Shown: piece after piece, positions 1-5,638 of the stretch
Layout: every line of letters starts with the position of its first letter
Position numbering within the stretch: the first letter of the stretch is position 1
From: Methylobacteriaceae bacterium
GTDB lineage: Bacteria > Pseudomonadota > Alphaproteobacteria > Rhizobiales > Beijerinckiaceae
Length of the DNA stretch: 5,638 nt
Direction: 5' to 3'
Assembly (NCBI GenBank): GCA_019247255.1
Contig: JAFAPJ010000208.1
Location: 1-5,638, forward strand
Program-made: the position numbers and the translations under genes
Notes under the pieces: model-generated
The model's input: the letters and a program-made list of their open reading frames with translations, nothing else
Told to the model about the DNA's origin: nothing
Databases searched by the model: none

Positions 1-1
1 A

Positions 2-1327
2 GCCTCCGCGCTCACGTCCCTCGTGCGCGTCGCGCTGCCCCTCGCCCGCCCGGCGATCGCGGTGGGGATCACGCTGGCACTCCTCGAATCGCTGAACGAT
101 ATCGGGGCAACCGAGTATCTAGGCGTCCGGACGCTGACCGTCTCGGCCTACACCGCCTGGCTGAACCGGGGCGACCTTGCGGGCGCGGCTCAGATTGCCT
201 GCATCGGGCTCGCCTTCGTGGCGCTGCTTCTCGTGGCCGAGCAGAGGCAGCGCGAGCGTCGGCGCTATGCCGGATCCGCCGTCGCGATCCCGCGTTACGA
301 ACCGGCCCTGCTCGCGGGCTGGCGCGCCGGCGCCGCAACGATCGCCTGCGTGCTGCCTTTCGCGATCGGCTTCGCGATCCCGGCTCTCTTTCTCGCGGCC
401 GAGGTGGTGCGCCGCGACCTCGTGACCGAGCTCGGCCCAGCCTTCCTGGGCCACCTGCGGACGACGCTGCTCCTCGCCTCGGCGGCGACGATCCTCGTCG
501 TCGCGTGGGCCGTCCCGGTGGCGCTCGGAGCCCGCGCGGGATCGAGCCAGGCCGGCCGTCGGCTCGGCTTCGCGGCGAGCCTCGGCTACGCGGTCCCGGG
601 CACGATCCTCGTGCTGGGGCTGCTCGCGCCGCTGATCGCGACCGATTCGGCGCTGAGCGCTGTCTGGAGCGCGATCACGGGAGATCCCGCGGGGCTCATC
701 CTGATGGGGTCGGGCGGGGCGCTTGTCGTCGCCTACGCGATCCGCTTCCTGCGTGTCGCGACCACGACGGTGTCGGGGGGGCTCACTCAAATCCCGCCGG
801 AGATCGAGGGTGTCGCCCGGAGCCTCGGGGCGAGCCCACTCGCGCTCGCCTGCCGGGTCCAGCTGCCCCTGCTCCGCCCGGCGCTCGGCGGCGCCGCGCT
901 GCTCGTCTTCGTCGATTGCCTGAAGGAGCTGCCGGCGACGCTGCTCTTGCGCCCGCTCAACGTCGAGACGCTCGCAACGCAGGTCTACGGCGCGGCCTCG
1001 CGCGGCGTGTTCGAGGACGGCGCCCTCGCGGCTCTCGTCATCGTGGCGGCGGGAATCGGACCGATCGTATGGCTGACGCGCGCCATGGGGCTCGGCGCGC
1101 GCCCACAATCCGTGGCGTCCGTTCAGGCGGCTCGACGTTCGGCCTCGCCGAGCGCGACCGCGAAGCTCGCGGCCGTGGCGGCCCGGATCTCGTCGAGGCT
1201 GACGCCCTCGGCGAGCTCGATGAGCCGCATGCCCGTGCCGCCCTTCTTGTCGATGGCGAAGACGCCGAGATCGGTGATCACCATGTCGACCACAGCGGCG
1301 CCGGTCAGCGGCAGCGCGCACCGCTGA
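2..1327 (+). CDS. fbpB: FbpB-type iron(III) ABC transporter permease, two-domain, 5' partial
   Basis: Inner-membrane permease of a binding-protein-dependent ABC importer, most likely for ferric iron. The frame is open from base 2, so the start and most of the first permease half lie outside the window; the GTG at 23 is internal. The first visible residues ([19 protein letters not shown]) match the end of a first EAA cytoplasmic loop. A second transmembrane half follows, with its own EAA loop near residues 269-289 of the visible protein ([10 protein letters not shown]...LP) that docks the ATPase. The [13 protein letters not shown] segment just after it is typical of FbpB/SfuB permeases and supports iron over thiamine (ThiP) or sulfate. 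No cognate ATPase or binding protein is visible, so they should lie to the left or elsewhere. Homology-like sequence ends near GLGARP (about base 1106). The last 67 residues are antisense to scoB and look like non-conserved read-through, so the true C-terminus is uncertain. Confidence 0.88.
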   Translation, partial: ASALTSLVRVALPLARPAIAVGITLALLESLNDIGATEYLGVRTLTVSAYTAWLNRGDLAGAAQIACIGLAFVALLLVAEQRQRERRRYAGSAVAIPRYEPALLAGWRAGAATIACVLPFAIGFAIPALFLAAEVVRRDLVTELGPAFLGHLRTTLLLASAATILVVAWAVPVALGARAGSSQAGRRLGFAASLGYAVPGTILVLGLLAPLIATDSALSAVWSAITGDPAGLILMGSGGALVVAYAIRFLRVATTTVSGGLTQIPPEIEGVARSLGASPLALACRVQLPLLRPALGGAALLVFVDCLKELPATLLLRPLNVETLATQVYGAASRGVFEDGALAALVIVAAGIGPIVWLTRAMGLGARPQSVASVQAARRSASPSATAKLAAVAARISSRLTPSASSMSRMPVPPFLSMAKTPRSVITMSTTAAPVSGSAHR

Positions 1328-1803
1328 AGGAGCTTTGGCTCGACCGAGCCGTCCTTCGCCTTCGCGACGTGCTCCATCACGACGACGACGCGCTTCACGC
1401 CCGCGACGAGGTCCATCGCGCCACCCATCCCCTTCACCATCTTGCCGGGGATCATCCAGTTGGCGAGGTCGCCGTTCTCCGCGACCTGCATGGCGCCGAG
1501 GATCGAGAGGTCGATATGGCCGCCCCGGATCATCGCGAAGGAATCCGACGACGAGAAATAGCTCGTCGTCGGCAGCTCGGTGATCGTCTGCTTGCCGGCG
1601 TTGATGAGGTCGGGATCCTCCTCGCCCTCGAACGGGAACGGACCCATACCCAGCATGCCGTTCTCGCTCTGAAGCTGCACGCTCATCCCGGCCGGGATGT
1701 AGTTCGAGACGAGCGTCGGAATGCCGATGCCGAGATTGACGTAGAACCCGTCGCGCAGCTCCTGAGCGGCGCGCTGGGCCATCTGATCGCGTGTCCAAGC
1801 CAT
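1123..1803 (-). CDS. scoB: 3-oxoacid CoA-transferase subunit B
   Basis: Beta subunit (226 aa, normal family length) of a heterodimeric class I CoA-transferase, probably succinyl-CoA:3-ketoacid CoA-transferase. This cytoplasmic enzyme moves CoA from succinyl-CoA to acetoacetate in ketone-body or poly-hydroxybutyrate breakdown. The CoA-transferase signature LQSENGMLG is at residues 44-52; Glu47 in SENG is the expected catalytic residue forming the glutamyl-CoA thioester. The conserved [10 protein letters not shown] (23-32), [14 protein letters not shown] (94-107) and [14 protein letters not shown] (120-133) stretches are all present. It starts at an ATG 12 nt after scoA's stop, with a good Shine-Dalgarno that overlaps that stop. 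Its last 205 nt overlap the convergent permease frame. Alternatives are the 3-oxoadipate CoA-transferase subunit PcaJ or an acetate/acetoacetate (AtoA) type. No protocatechuate genes are visible, and sequence style favours ScoB. Confidence 0.93.
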   Translation of the reverse strand: MAWTRDQMAQRAAQELRDGFYVNLGIGIPTLVSNYIPAGMSVQLQSENGMLGMGPFPFEGEEDPDLINAGKQTITELPTTSYFSSSDSFAMIRGGHIDLSILGAMQVAENGDLANWMIPGKMVKGMGGAMDLVAGVKRVVVVMEHVAKAKDGSVEPKLLQRCALPLTGAAVVDMVITDLGVFAIDKKGGTGMRLIELAEGVSLDEIRAATAASFAVALGEAERRAA

Positions 1804-1811
1804 GGTGCAGT

Positions 1812-1818
1812 CTCCTCA
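1812..1818 (-). promoter_or_regulatory. scoB ribosome binding site overlapping scoA stop
   Basis: On the minus strand the sequence reads TGAGGAG, then eight bases (ACTGCACC), then the scoB ATG. The TGA is scoA's stop codon, so the AGGAG core begins within it. This fixes the scoB start and implies coupled translation, which would give equal amounts of the two subunits. It is the clearest Shine-Dalgarno in the window. Confidence 0.8.
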
Positions 1819-2520
1819 GGCGGCGCGCTTGCGGACGGTGCGCTGCTCGATGCGCTTCTCGACCTGCGGCACGTGAATCATGCGCTTCACGAACACGCCG
1901 GGCGTGATGATGTGATCGGGATCGATCTCGCCGGGCTCGACCAGGTGCTCCACCTGCGCGACCGTGACCTTGGCGGCGGTCGCCATCATCGGATTAAAGT
2001 TCCGGGCGGTCTTTCGGTACACGAGATTGCCCTCGCGGTCGCCCTTCCAGGCATGGACGAGCGCGAGGTCCGCGAAAATCCCGCGCTCCATCACGTAATG
2101 CTCGCCGTCGAACTCGCGGGTCTCCTTGCCGTCGGCGATCATCGTGCCGTAGCCGGTCTTCGTGAAGAAGGCCGGGATGCCGGCCCCGCCCGCGCGGATC
2201 CGCTCGGCGAGCGTGCCCTGCGGGTTGAACTCGATCTCGAGCTCGCCCGCGAGGTACTGCGTCGCGAAGGTCTTGTTCTCGCCGACATAGGACGAGACCA
2301 TCTTCTTGACCTGCCTGGTCTCGAGCAGGAGACCGAGGCCAGCGTTGTCGATCCCGGCGTTGTTGGAGACGACCGTGAGGTTCTTCACGCCTGAATCGCG
2401 CAAGGCCTCGATGAGCACGCTCGGGATGCCGCACAGGCCGAAGCCTCCGGCCATGATCGTCATCCCGTCGTGGAGCACGCCCTCCAGCGCCGCCTGCGCA
2501 TCGGGATATACCTTGCTCAT
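1816..2520 (-). CDS. scoA: 3-oxoacid CoA-transferase subunit A
   Basis: Alpha subunit (234 aa, normal family length) of the heterodimeric CoA-transferase whose beta subunit is encoded immediately downstream. Subunit A carries no catalytic glutamate; it forms the partner half of the active site and contributes to CoA binding. The CoA-transferase signature DGMTIMAGGFGLCGIP is at residues 18-33. The conserved SNNAG (52-56), SSYVGENKTF (76-85), FNPQGTLAERIRAGGAGIP (98-116) and ARNFNPMMA (172-180) blocks follow. The ATG is preceded on the minus strand by GAGAGGGCGAGCGG, a usable but not ideal ribosome binding site about seven bases away. The gene sits 94 nt after potI, far enough for its own promoter. 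PcaI and AtoD are the alternative names; the pair with scoB favours succinyl-CoA:acetoacetate transferase, although substrate cannot be proved from sequence. Confidence 0.93.
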   Translation of the reverse strand: MSKVYPDAQAALEGVLHDGMTIMAGGFGLCGIPSVLIEALRDSGVKNLTVVSNNAGIDNAGLGLLLETRQVKKMVSSYVGENKTFATQYLAGELEIEFNPQGTLAERIRAGGAGIPAFFTKTGYGTMIADGKETREFDGEHYVMERGIFADLALVHAWKGDREGNLVYRKTARNFNPMMATAAKVTVAQVEHLVEPGEIDPDHIITPGVFVKRMIHVPQVEKRIEQRTVRKRAA

Positions 2521-2540
2521 CCGCTCGCCCTCTCACCCAG

Positions 2541-2597
2541 GCCTTGTGTCCGGCCGGCGGGCGGCACCATAGCGACGGCCCCGGCCCGATCCAAGGC
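2541..2597. repeat. Nested inverted repeat in the potI-scoA gap
   Basis: Two pairs of perfect 6-bp arms are nested around one centre near position 2569. The outer pair is GCCTTG (2541-2546) with CAAGGC (2592-2597); the inner pair is GGCCGG (2552-2557) with CCGGCC (2581-2586). Both sides have a 5-nt unpaired spacer (2547-2551 and 2587-2591), and the central loop is 23 nt (2558-2580). There is no T-run after it on either strand, so it does not look like a classic intrinsic terminator. It could be an operator, an mRNA structure in the scoA leader, or chance in GC-rich DNA. Confidence 0.45.
2566..2594 (-). promoter_or_regulatory. Weak sigma70-like promoter candidate for scoAB
   Basis: Minus-strand TTGGAT (2594-2589) and TATGGT (2571-2566) are separated by 17 nt, the usual spacing. 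The -35 box matches only three of six consensus bases and the -10 box four of six. Transcription would begin about 40 nt before the scoA ATG, which is reasonable. It lies inside the nested inverted repeat. Short matches like this occur by chance, so this is only a candidate; scoAB could equally be read through from the pot genes. Confidence 0.22.
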
Positions 2598-2614
2598 GTT
2601 GCGCGCCGCTCGGT

Positions 2615-3406
2615 TCATGTCGTCGGCGCCCTGCGTCGGCTCGCGAGCGAAGCGACGAGAACCGCCGCCCCGACGAGCCCCATGAGGAGGCTCGAGGCCG
2701 CGTTGATCTCGGGAGTCACGCCGAGCCGCACGCTCGAATAGATGCGCATCGGCAGCGTGGTGGAGCCCGGGCCCGCCGTGAAGCTCGCGACCACGAGGTC
2801 GTCGAGCGACAGGGTGAAGGCGAGGAGGAAGCCCGCGCCGATCGCGGGCGCGGCGAGCGGCAGGGTGACGGTGAGGAACGCGGTCGCGGGCGACGCTCCG
2901 AGGTCGCGCGCGGCCGCCTCGAGATCGCGCTCGATGCCGAGGAGGCGCGCCTGGACGACGACGGCCACGAAGGCCGTCGTCACGGTCGCGTGGGCGAGCG
3001 TGACCGTCCAGATCCCCCGCTCGAAGCCGAGCGCCACGAAGAGCAGGAGAAGCGACAGCCCGACGATGACCTCGGGCAGGACCATGGGTGCGAGGAGGAG
3101 GGCCGTGAAGGTGCGCCGGCCCGCGACCCTGCCGGGGCGCGCGAGAAGGATCGCCGCGAGCGTGCCGACGAGCGTCGCGAGCGCCGCCGAGACGAGCGCG
3201 ACCCGCAGCGAGACGAGCGAAGCCTCCCGCAACGGCTCGTTCGCGAGGAGCGCCGCGTACCACCGCGTCGAGAAACCGCCCCAGACCGTCACGAGCCGCG
3301 ACGCGTTGAAGGAATAGAGGACGAGGAGCAGCATGGGCCCGTACAGGAAGGCGAGCCCGACCGCGAGGATCGCGAGGTCGAGTCCGCCGAAGCGCGCGCC
3401 TCTCAT
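2615..3406 (-). CDS. potI: Polyamine-type ABC transporter permease, PotI/PotC-like
   Basis: Inner-membrane permease (263 aa) forming one half of the channel of a spermidine/putrescine-type ABC importer, paired with the PotH-like protein encoded just upstream. Hydrophobic segments run from about residue 10 to 255. The EAA loop that contacts the ATPase is near 163-183 (EAARDLGASPATAF...LP). The stretch SLDDLVVASFTAGPGSTTLP (200-219) followed by MRIYSSVRLGVTPEINA is characteristic of PotI/PotC. The ATG overlaps the upstream permease stop as ATGA, with no strong Shine-Dalgarno, so translation is probably coupled. A C-terminal RRR supports a cytoplasmic end. The family assignment is secure. Within it, substrates range over putrescine, spermidine and other amines or opine-like compounds, so the exact ligand is unknown. 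Confidence 0.9.
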   Translation of the reverse strand: MRGARFGGLDLAILAVGLAFLYGPMLLLVLYSFNASRLVTVWGGFSTRWYAALLANEPLREASLVSLRVALVSAALATLVGTLAAILLARPGRVAGRRTFTALLLAPMVLPEVIVGLSLLLLFVALGFERGIWTVTLAHATVTTAFVAVVVQARLLGIERDLEAAARDLGASPATAFLTVTLPLAAPAIGAGFLLAFTLSLDDLVVASFTAGPGSTTLPMRIYSSVRLGVTPEINAASSLLMGLVGAAVLVASLASRRRAPTT

Positions 3407-4302
3407 CGCCGCGCGTCGCCGCGGCGAAGCCCGCTCTCACGCAGCCAGGCGAGCGGCAGCGCGAGGGCGAGGAGCATGACGATCGCAACCGCGGAGGCGA
3501 GAGGCCAATCGCGGTTGCCGAAGAACTCGCTCCAGAGCGTGCGTCCCAGCATCAGCGTGTCCGATCCGCCGAGCAGGTCCGGGATCACGAACTCCCCGAA
3601 GATCGGCACGAAACAGAGGAGCACGCCGGAGGCGAGACCCGGCCGCGACAGGGGCAGGGTCACGGTCCTGAAGGTTGCGACGGTGCCGGCGCCGAGATCC
3701 GCCGCGGCTTCGAGGAGCGCGGGGTCGCGTCGCTCGAGGACGGCGTAGATCGGCAGCACCATGAAGGGCAGGTAGGCGTAGACGATCCCGATCAGGACCG
3801 CCGGCGTCGAGTTCAGGAGCTCGAGCGGCGGCAGGCCGAAGAGACCCAGCGCCGCGTCGAGAAGGCCGGCCGGGCGGAGGATCGCGATCCAGGCGTAGAC
3901 CCGGATGAGAAAGCTCGTCCAGAACGGCAGGATGACGATGGCGAGAAGGACCGGGCGCAGGCGCTTCGGCGCCCGCGCCATTGCGAGCGCGACCGGATAG
4001 CCGACCAGGACGAGGATTGCGGTCGCAGCCGACGCGATCGCCAAGGAGGCGAGCGCCGAGCGCCAGTAGAGGTCGTCGGCGAGGAGCGCGCGATAGGAGT
4101 CGAGCCCGAGCCCGTCCGCGAAGGCCTGCCAGGCGGCCGGGTCGAGGGTCCAGCTCCATCGCGGCCGGTAGGGCGGCTGCGCGACCGCGCTCTCGGACAG
4201 GCTGATCTTCGCCACGACAACGAGCGGCGCGGCCACGAAGACGAGGAGCCAGGCCCAGGGCAGCATGGTCGCGACGCGCGACGCCGCGGCGGCGCGGTTC
4301 AC
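3403..4302 (-). CDS. potH: Polyamine-type ABC transporter permease, PotH/PotB-like
   Basis: Inner-membrane permease (299 aa), the other half of the importer channel. An N-terminal membrane segment (about 13-31) is followed by a periplasmic stretch of roughly 50-60 residues, then the conserved permease core. FWTSFLIRVYAWI (127-139) is typical of PotH/PotB proteins. The EAA loop lies near 198-217 (EAAADLGAG...LP), and FGEFVIPDLLGG (235-246) is another family mark. It starts with GTG (4302-4300), overlapping the ATPase stop as GTGA, and ends overlapping potI as ATGA, so all three genes are very likely translated from one mRNA. No strong Shine-Dalgarno precedes the GTG. The long periplasmic stretch after the first helix is normal for this family. 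Substrate specificity depends on the binding protein, which is not in the window. Confidence 0.9.
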   Translation of the reverse strand: MNRAAAASRVATMLPWAWLLVFVAAPLVVVAKISLSESAVAQPPYRPRWSWTLDPAAWQAFADGLGLDSYRALLADDLYWRSALASLAIASAATAILVLVGYPVALAMARAPKRLRPVLLAIVILPFWTSFLIRVYAWIAILRPAGLLDAALGLFGLPPLELLNSTPAVLIGIVYAYLPFMVLPIYAVLERRDPALLEAAADLGAGTVATFRTVTLPLSRPGLASGVLLCFVPIFGEFVIPDLLGGSDTLMLGRTLWSEFFGNRDWPLASAVAIVMLLALALPLAWLRESGLRRGDARR

Positions 4303-5390
4303 CGGACGATCCAGGCAGCGCCGGGCGCGACCGCGAAGCCGACCGGCGTGCCAGGCGGCGGCGGGCCGGCGGCGCCCGGCGCCGGCAGCAGCGCGCGCAA
4401 CGTCGCGCCGCCCGCGGTCCTGGCGATCACGAGCGCGTTCGGGCCGAGATCGGTCGCGACCTCGACGGTGGCGCCGAGCGCGTCGCCCGGGACGAGCCCT
4501 TCGGGCCGAACCGCGACCTCGACGTTGGACCCGGTCTCGCCCGCGCCATCCGGATCGGCAGCCTCGACCAGGGCTCCGCTCTCGCCGAGCCGGACCTGCG
4601 CGCGGCCACCGGCCCGCGCCACCACCACGCCCGAAAGGACGTTTACGTCGCCCAGGAACTCCGCGACGGCTCGCGTGCGGCAGCGTCGGTACAGGGCGCT
4701 CGGTGGGCCGACCTCTAGGACACGCCCGCGGTCGAGCACCGCGACCCGGTCGGCGAGCGCCATCGCCTCGCCCTGGTCGTGGGTCACCATCACGAAGGTA
4801 GTGCCGAGTCGGGACTGGATGCCCTTGAGCTCGATCTGCGTCGCCTCGCGCAGGCGGCGGTCGAGGGCGCCCAACGGCTCGTCGAGGAGGAGAAGCCGGG
4901 GCCGCCTGGCGAGCGCCCGGGCGAGCGCCACCCGCTGGCGCTGGCCGCCCGAGAGCTGCGCGGGATAGCGGTCCTCGAAGCCTTCGAGCCGGACGAGCGC
5001 GAAGAGCTCGCGCAGGCGCGCCGCGATCTCGGCCCGGGGGAGCCCGGCACGGGCGAGCCCATAGGCGACGTTCTTCGCCGCGCTCATGTGCGGGAAGAGC
5101 GCGTAGGACTGGAACATTATGTTGACCGGCCTGCGCTCGGGCGGGTCGCCGGCGATGTCCCGGCCGTCGAGGAGAGTGCGTCCTTCGTCCGGCTGCTCGA
5201 ACCCCGCGAGGGTGCGCAGCAAAGTCGATTTCCCGCAGCCGGACGGCCCGACGAGGCAGAAGAACTCGCCCGCGCCGATCTCGAGCGAGACGTCGTCGAG
5301 CGCGAGGGCCGAGCCGAACCGCTTCGTCACGCCCTCGATGGCGACGAGCGGGACGCGAGCGTCGGAAGCGAAATCGGCGCGGGCAGGCAC
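4299..5390 (-). CDS. potG: Polyamine-type ABC transporter ATP-binding protein, PotG/PotA-like
   Basis: Cytoplasmic ATPase (363 aa) that powers the PotH/PotI-like channel. All nucleotide-binding motifs are intact: Walker A GPSGCGKST (48-56), Q-loop with Gln94 in FQSYALFPHM, signature LSGGQ (146-150), Walker B LLLLDEP (166-172) with catalytic Glu171, D-loop GALD (174-177) and H-loop His204. A C-terminal TOBE-type regulatory domain follows from about 245 (FLGDVN...), with VRPEGL near 294-299. The GTG at 5390-5388 is the only ATG/GTG/TTG in frame between an upstream stop (5508-5510) and residue 21. It therefore must be the start if a standard codon is used, yet no clear Shine-Dalgarno precedes it. 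Iron (FbpC) or sulfate (CysA) ATPases share this architecture; the coupled PotH/PotI-like permeases point to polyamine or a related organic amine. Confidence 0.9.
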   Translation of the reverse strand: MPARADFASDARVPLVAIEGVTKRFGSALALDDVSLEIGAGEFFCLVGPSGCGKSTLLRTLAGFEQPDEGRTLLDGRDIAGDPPERRPVNIMFQSYALFPHMSAAKNVAYGLARAGLPRAEIAARLRELFALVRLEGFEDRYPAQLSGGQRQRVALARALARRPRLLLLDEPLGALDRRLREATQIELKGIQSRLGTTFVMVTHDQGEAMALADRVAVLDRGRVLEVGPPSALYRRCRTRAVAEFLGDVNVLSGVVVARAGGRAQVRLGESGALVEAADPDGAGETGSNVEVAVRPEGLVPGDALGATVEVATDLGPNALVIARTAGGATLRALLPAPGAAGPPPPGTPVGFAVAPGAAWIVR

Positions 5391-5403
5391 GGCGAGCCCG
5401 ATA

Positions 5404-5432
5404 GCGAGCTTCGCCGGCGCTGCGAAGCCCGC
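5404..5432 (-). terminator. Hairpin between the MFS gene and potG, possible weak terminator
   Basis: On the minus strand GCGGGCTTCGC (5432-5422) can pair with GCGAAGCTCGC (5414-5404) around a 7-nt loop, giving an 11-bp stem with a single G-U pair. It begins 19 nt after the MFS stop codon and ends 13 nt before the potG GTG. The bases after it are TATCGGG rather than a run of T, so it is not a classic intrinsic terminator. It could instead be an mRNA structure affecting potG translation or stabilising a processed 3' end. Confidence 0.4.
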
Positions 5433-5439
5433 GCGCGGG
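5428..5439. repeat. 12-bp perfect palindrome CCCGCGCGCGGG
   Basis: This perfect palindrome lies 12 nt after the MFS stop codon and overlaps the outer arm of the adjacent hairpin, so the two structures are mutually exclusive in RNA. It may simply reflect GC-rich composition. No regulator family is recognised from it. Confidence 0.35.
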
Positions 5440-5451
5440 ATGCGATCGGCC

Positions 5452-5638
5452 TCAGTGGCCTCCGCCGGCCCCCGCAGGGGCAGGGCGTGGCCGTTTGATG
5501 AGCGGCGTCAGCGAGGCCATCACGACGAACAGGATCGTGAGAACGAGGAACACATCCCCGAAGGACATGACGAGCGCCTCACGACGAACCATGCCGGCAA
5601 CCTTCTTCATGGCCGCGAGGTCCGCGTCGGAGCCGAGC
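5452..5638 (-). CDS. DHA2/EmrB-type MFS transporter, C-terminal fragment
   Basis: Only the last 61 residues and the stop codon are inside the window; the rest lies beyond the right edge. The visible sequence contains MVRREALVMSFGDVFLVLTI, then a final membrane helix (about FLVLTILFVVMASLTPLI) and a short basic, Pro/Ala/Gly-rich tail ending GGGH. The arrangement of a short amphipathic stretch with (R)EALVMSFGDVF just before the last helix is typical of 14-helix DHA2 family drug:proton antiporters such as EmrB, inner-membrane exporters of toxic compounds. The gene reads in the same direction as potG, 61 nt upstream of it. Substrate cannot be inferred from the fragment. An EmrA-like adaptor, if present, would be to the right. 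Confidence 0.8.
   Translation of the reverse strand, partial: LGSDADLAAMKKVAGMVRREALVMSFGDVFLVLTILFVVMASLTPLIKRPRPAPAGAGGGH

Noticed and set aside
23..25. GTG as the start of the iron permease
   Set aside because: The frame is open to the left edge and the residues before it belong to the EAA loop of the first permease half, so the gene is truncated by the window.
119..1798. Minus-strand open frame of 559 codons opposite the iron permease and across scoB
   Set aside because: Its product is dominated by Arg/Asp/Gly/Ala with no recognisable domain, as expected for a GC-rich shadow frame. The opposite and alternative frames encode well-conserved proteins.
505..2394. Plus-strand open frame of 629 codons through the permease, scoB and scoA
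   Set aside because: Long stop-free antisense frame caused by high GC; low-complexity, His/Arg/Asp-rich translation and overlap with three well-supported genes.
2521..2614. Intrinsic terminator after potI
   Set aside because: Inverted repeats are present but no T-run follows them on the minus strand, so a terminator call is not supported.
2517..3488. Minus-strand 323-codon frame over potI
   Set aside because: Same strand as potI but a different frame, Arg-rich with no domain, while the potI frame has clear EAA and family motifs.
2990..3748. Plus-strand 252-codon frame opposite potI and potH
   Set aside because: Highly charged (Arg/Glu/Asp) antisense translation with no recognisable motif.
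4779..5498. Plus-strand 239-codon frame opposite the potG ATPase
   Set aside because: Antisense of conserved Walker and signature motifs; composition is charged and of shadow type.

Overview
The window is very GC-rich, has strong G/C third-position codon bias, and is almost fully coding. Gene content and protein style suggest a high-GC proteobacterium, most likely an alphaproteobacterium of the Hyphomicrobiales type. That placement is inference from composition and protein resemblance, since no rRNA or other marker gene is present. I see no mobile element, CRISPR array, tRNA or rRNA gene.

Layout from left to right. (1) Positions 2-1327, plus strand: the 3' part of a two-domain FbpB-type ABC permease, probably for ferric iron. 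Its start lies outside the window, and its reading frame runs about 205 nt antisense into the next gene. (2) Positions 1123-2520, minus strand: scoB and scoA, the two subunits of a 3-oxoacid CoA-transferase (succinyl-CoA:acetoacetate type), 12 nt apart. (3) Positions 2521-2614: a 94-nt gap with a nested inverted repeat and a weak promoter-like sequence. (4) Positions 2615-5390, minus strand: a polyamine-type ABC importer made of an ATPase (PotG-like), a PotH-like permease and a PotI-like permease, joined by 4-nt start/stop overlaps. (5) Positions 5391-5451: a 61-nt gap with an 11-bp hairpin and a 12-bp palindrome. (6) Positions 5452-5638, minus strand: the C-terminal end of a DHA2/EmrB-type MFS transporter.

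How the genes fit together. All complete genes are on the minus strand in the order MFS exporter, potG, potH, potI, scoA, scoB. The three pot genes are clearly one translationally coupled unit, and scoA-scoB are another. Whether scoAB is co-transcribed with pot or has its own promoter in the 94-nt gap cannot be settled from sequence. The importer has no periplasmic binding protein in this window, so its PotF/PotD-like partner must be encoded elsewhere or just outside. The iron permease converges on scoB with no intergenic space and belongs to a separate transcription unit to the left.

I found no strong evidence of a previously undescribed system. The points most worth a second look are the long convergent overlap, the two structured intergenic regions, and the importer without a binding protein.
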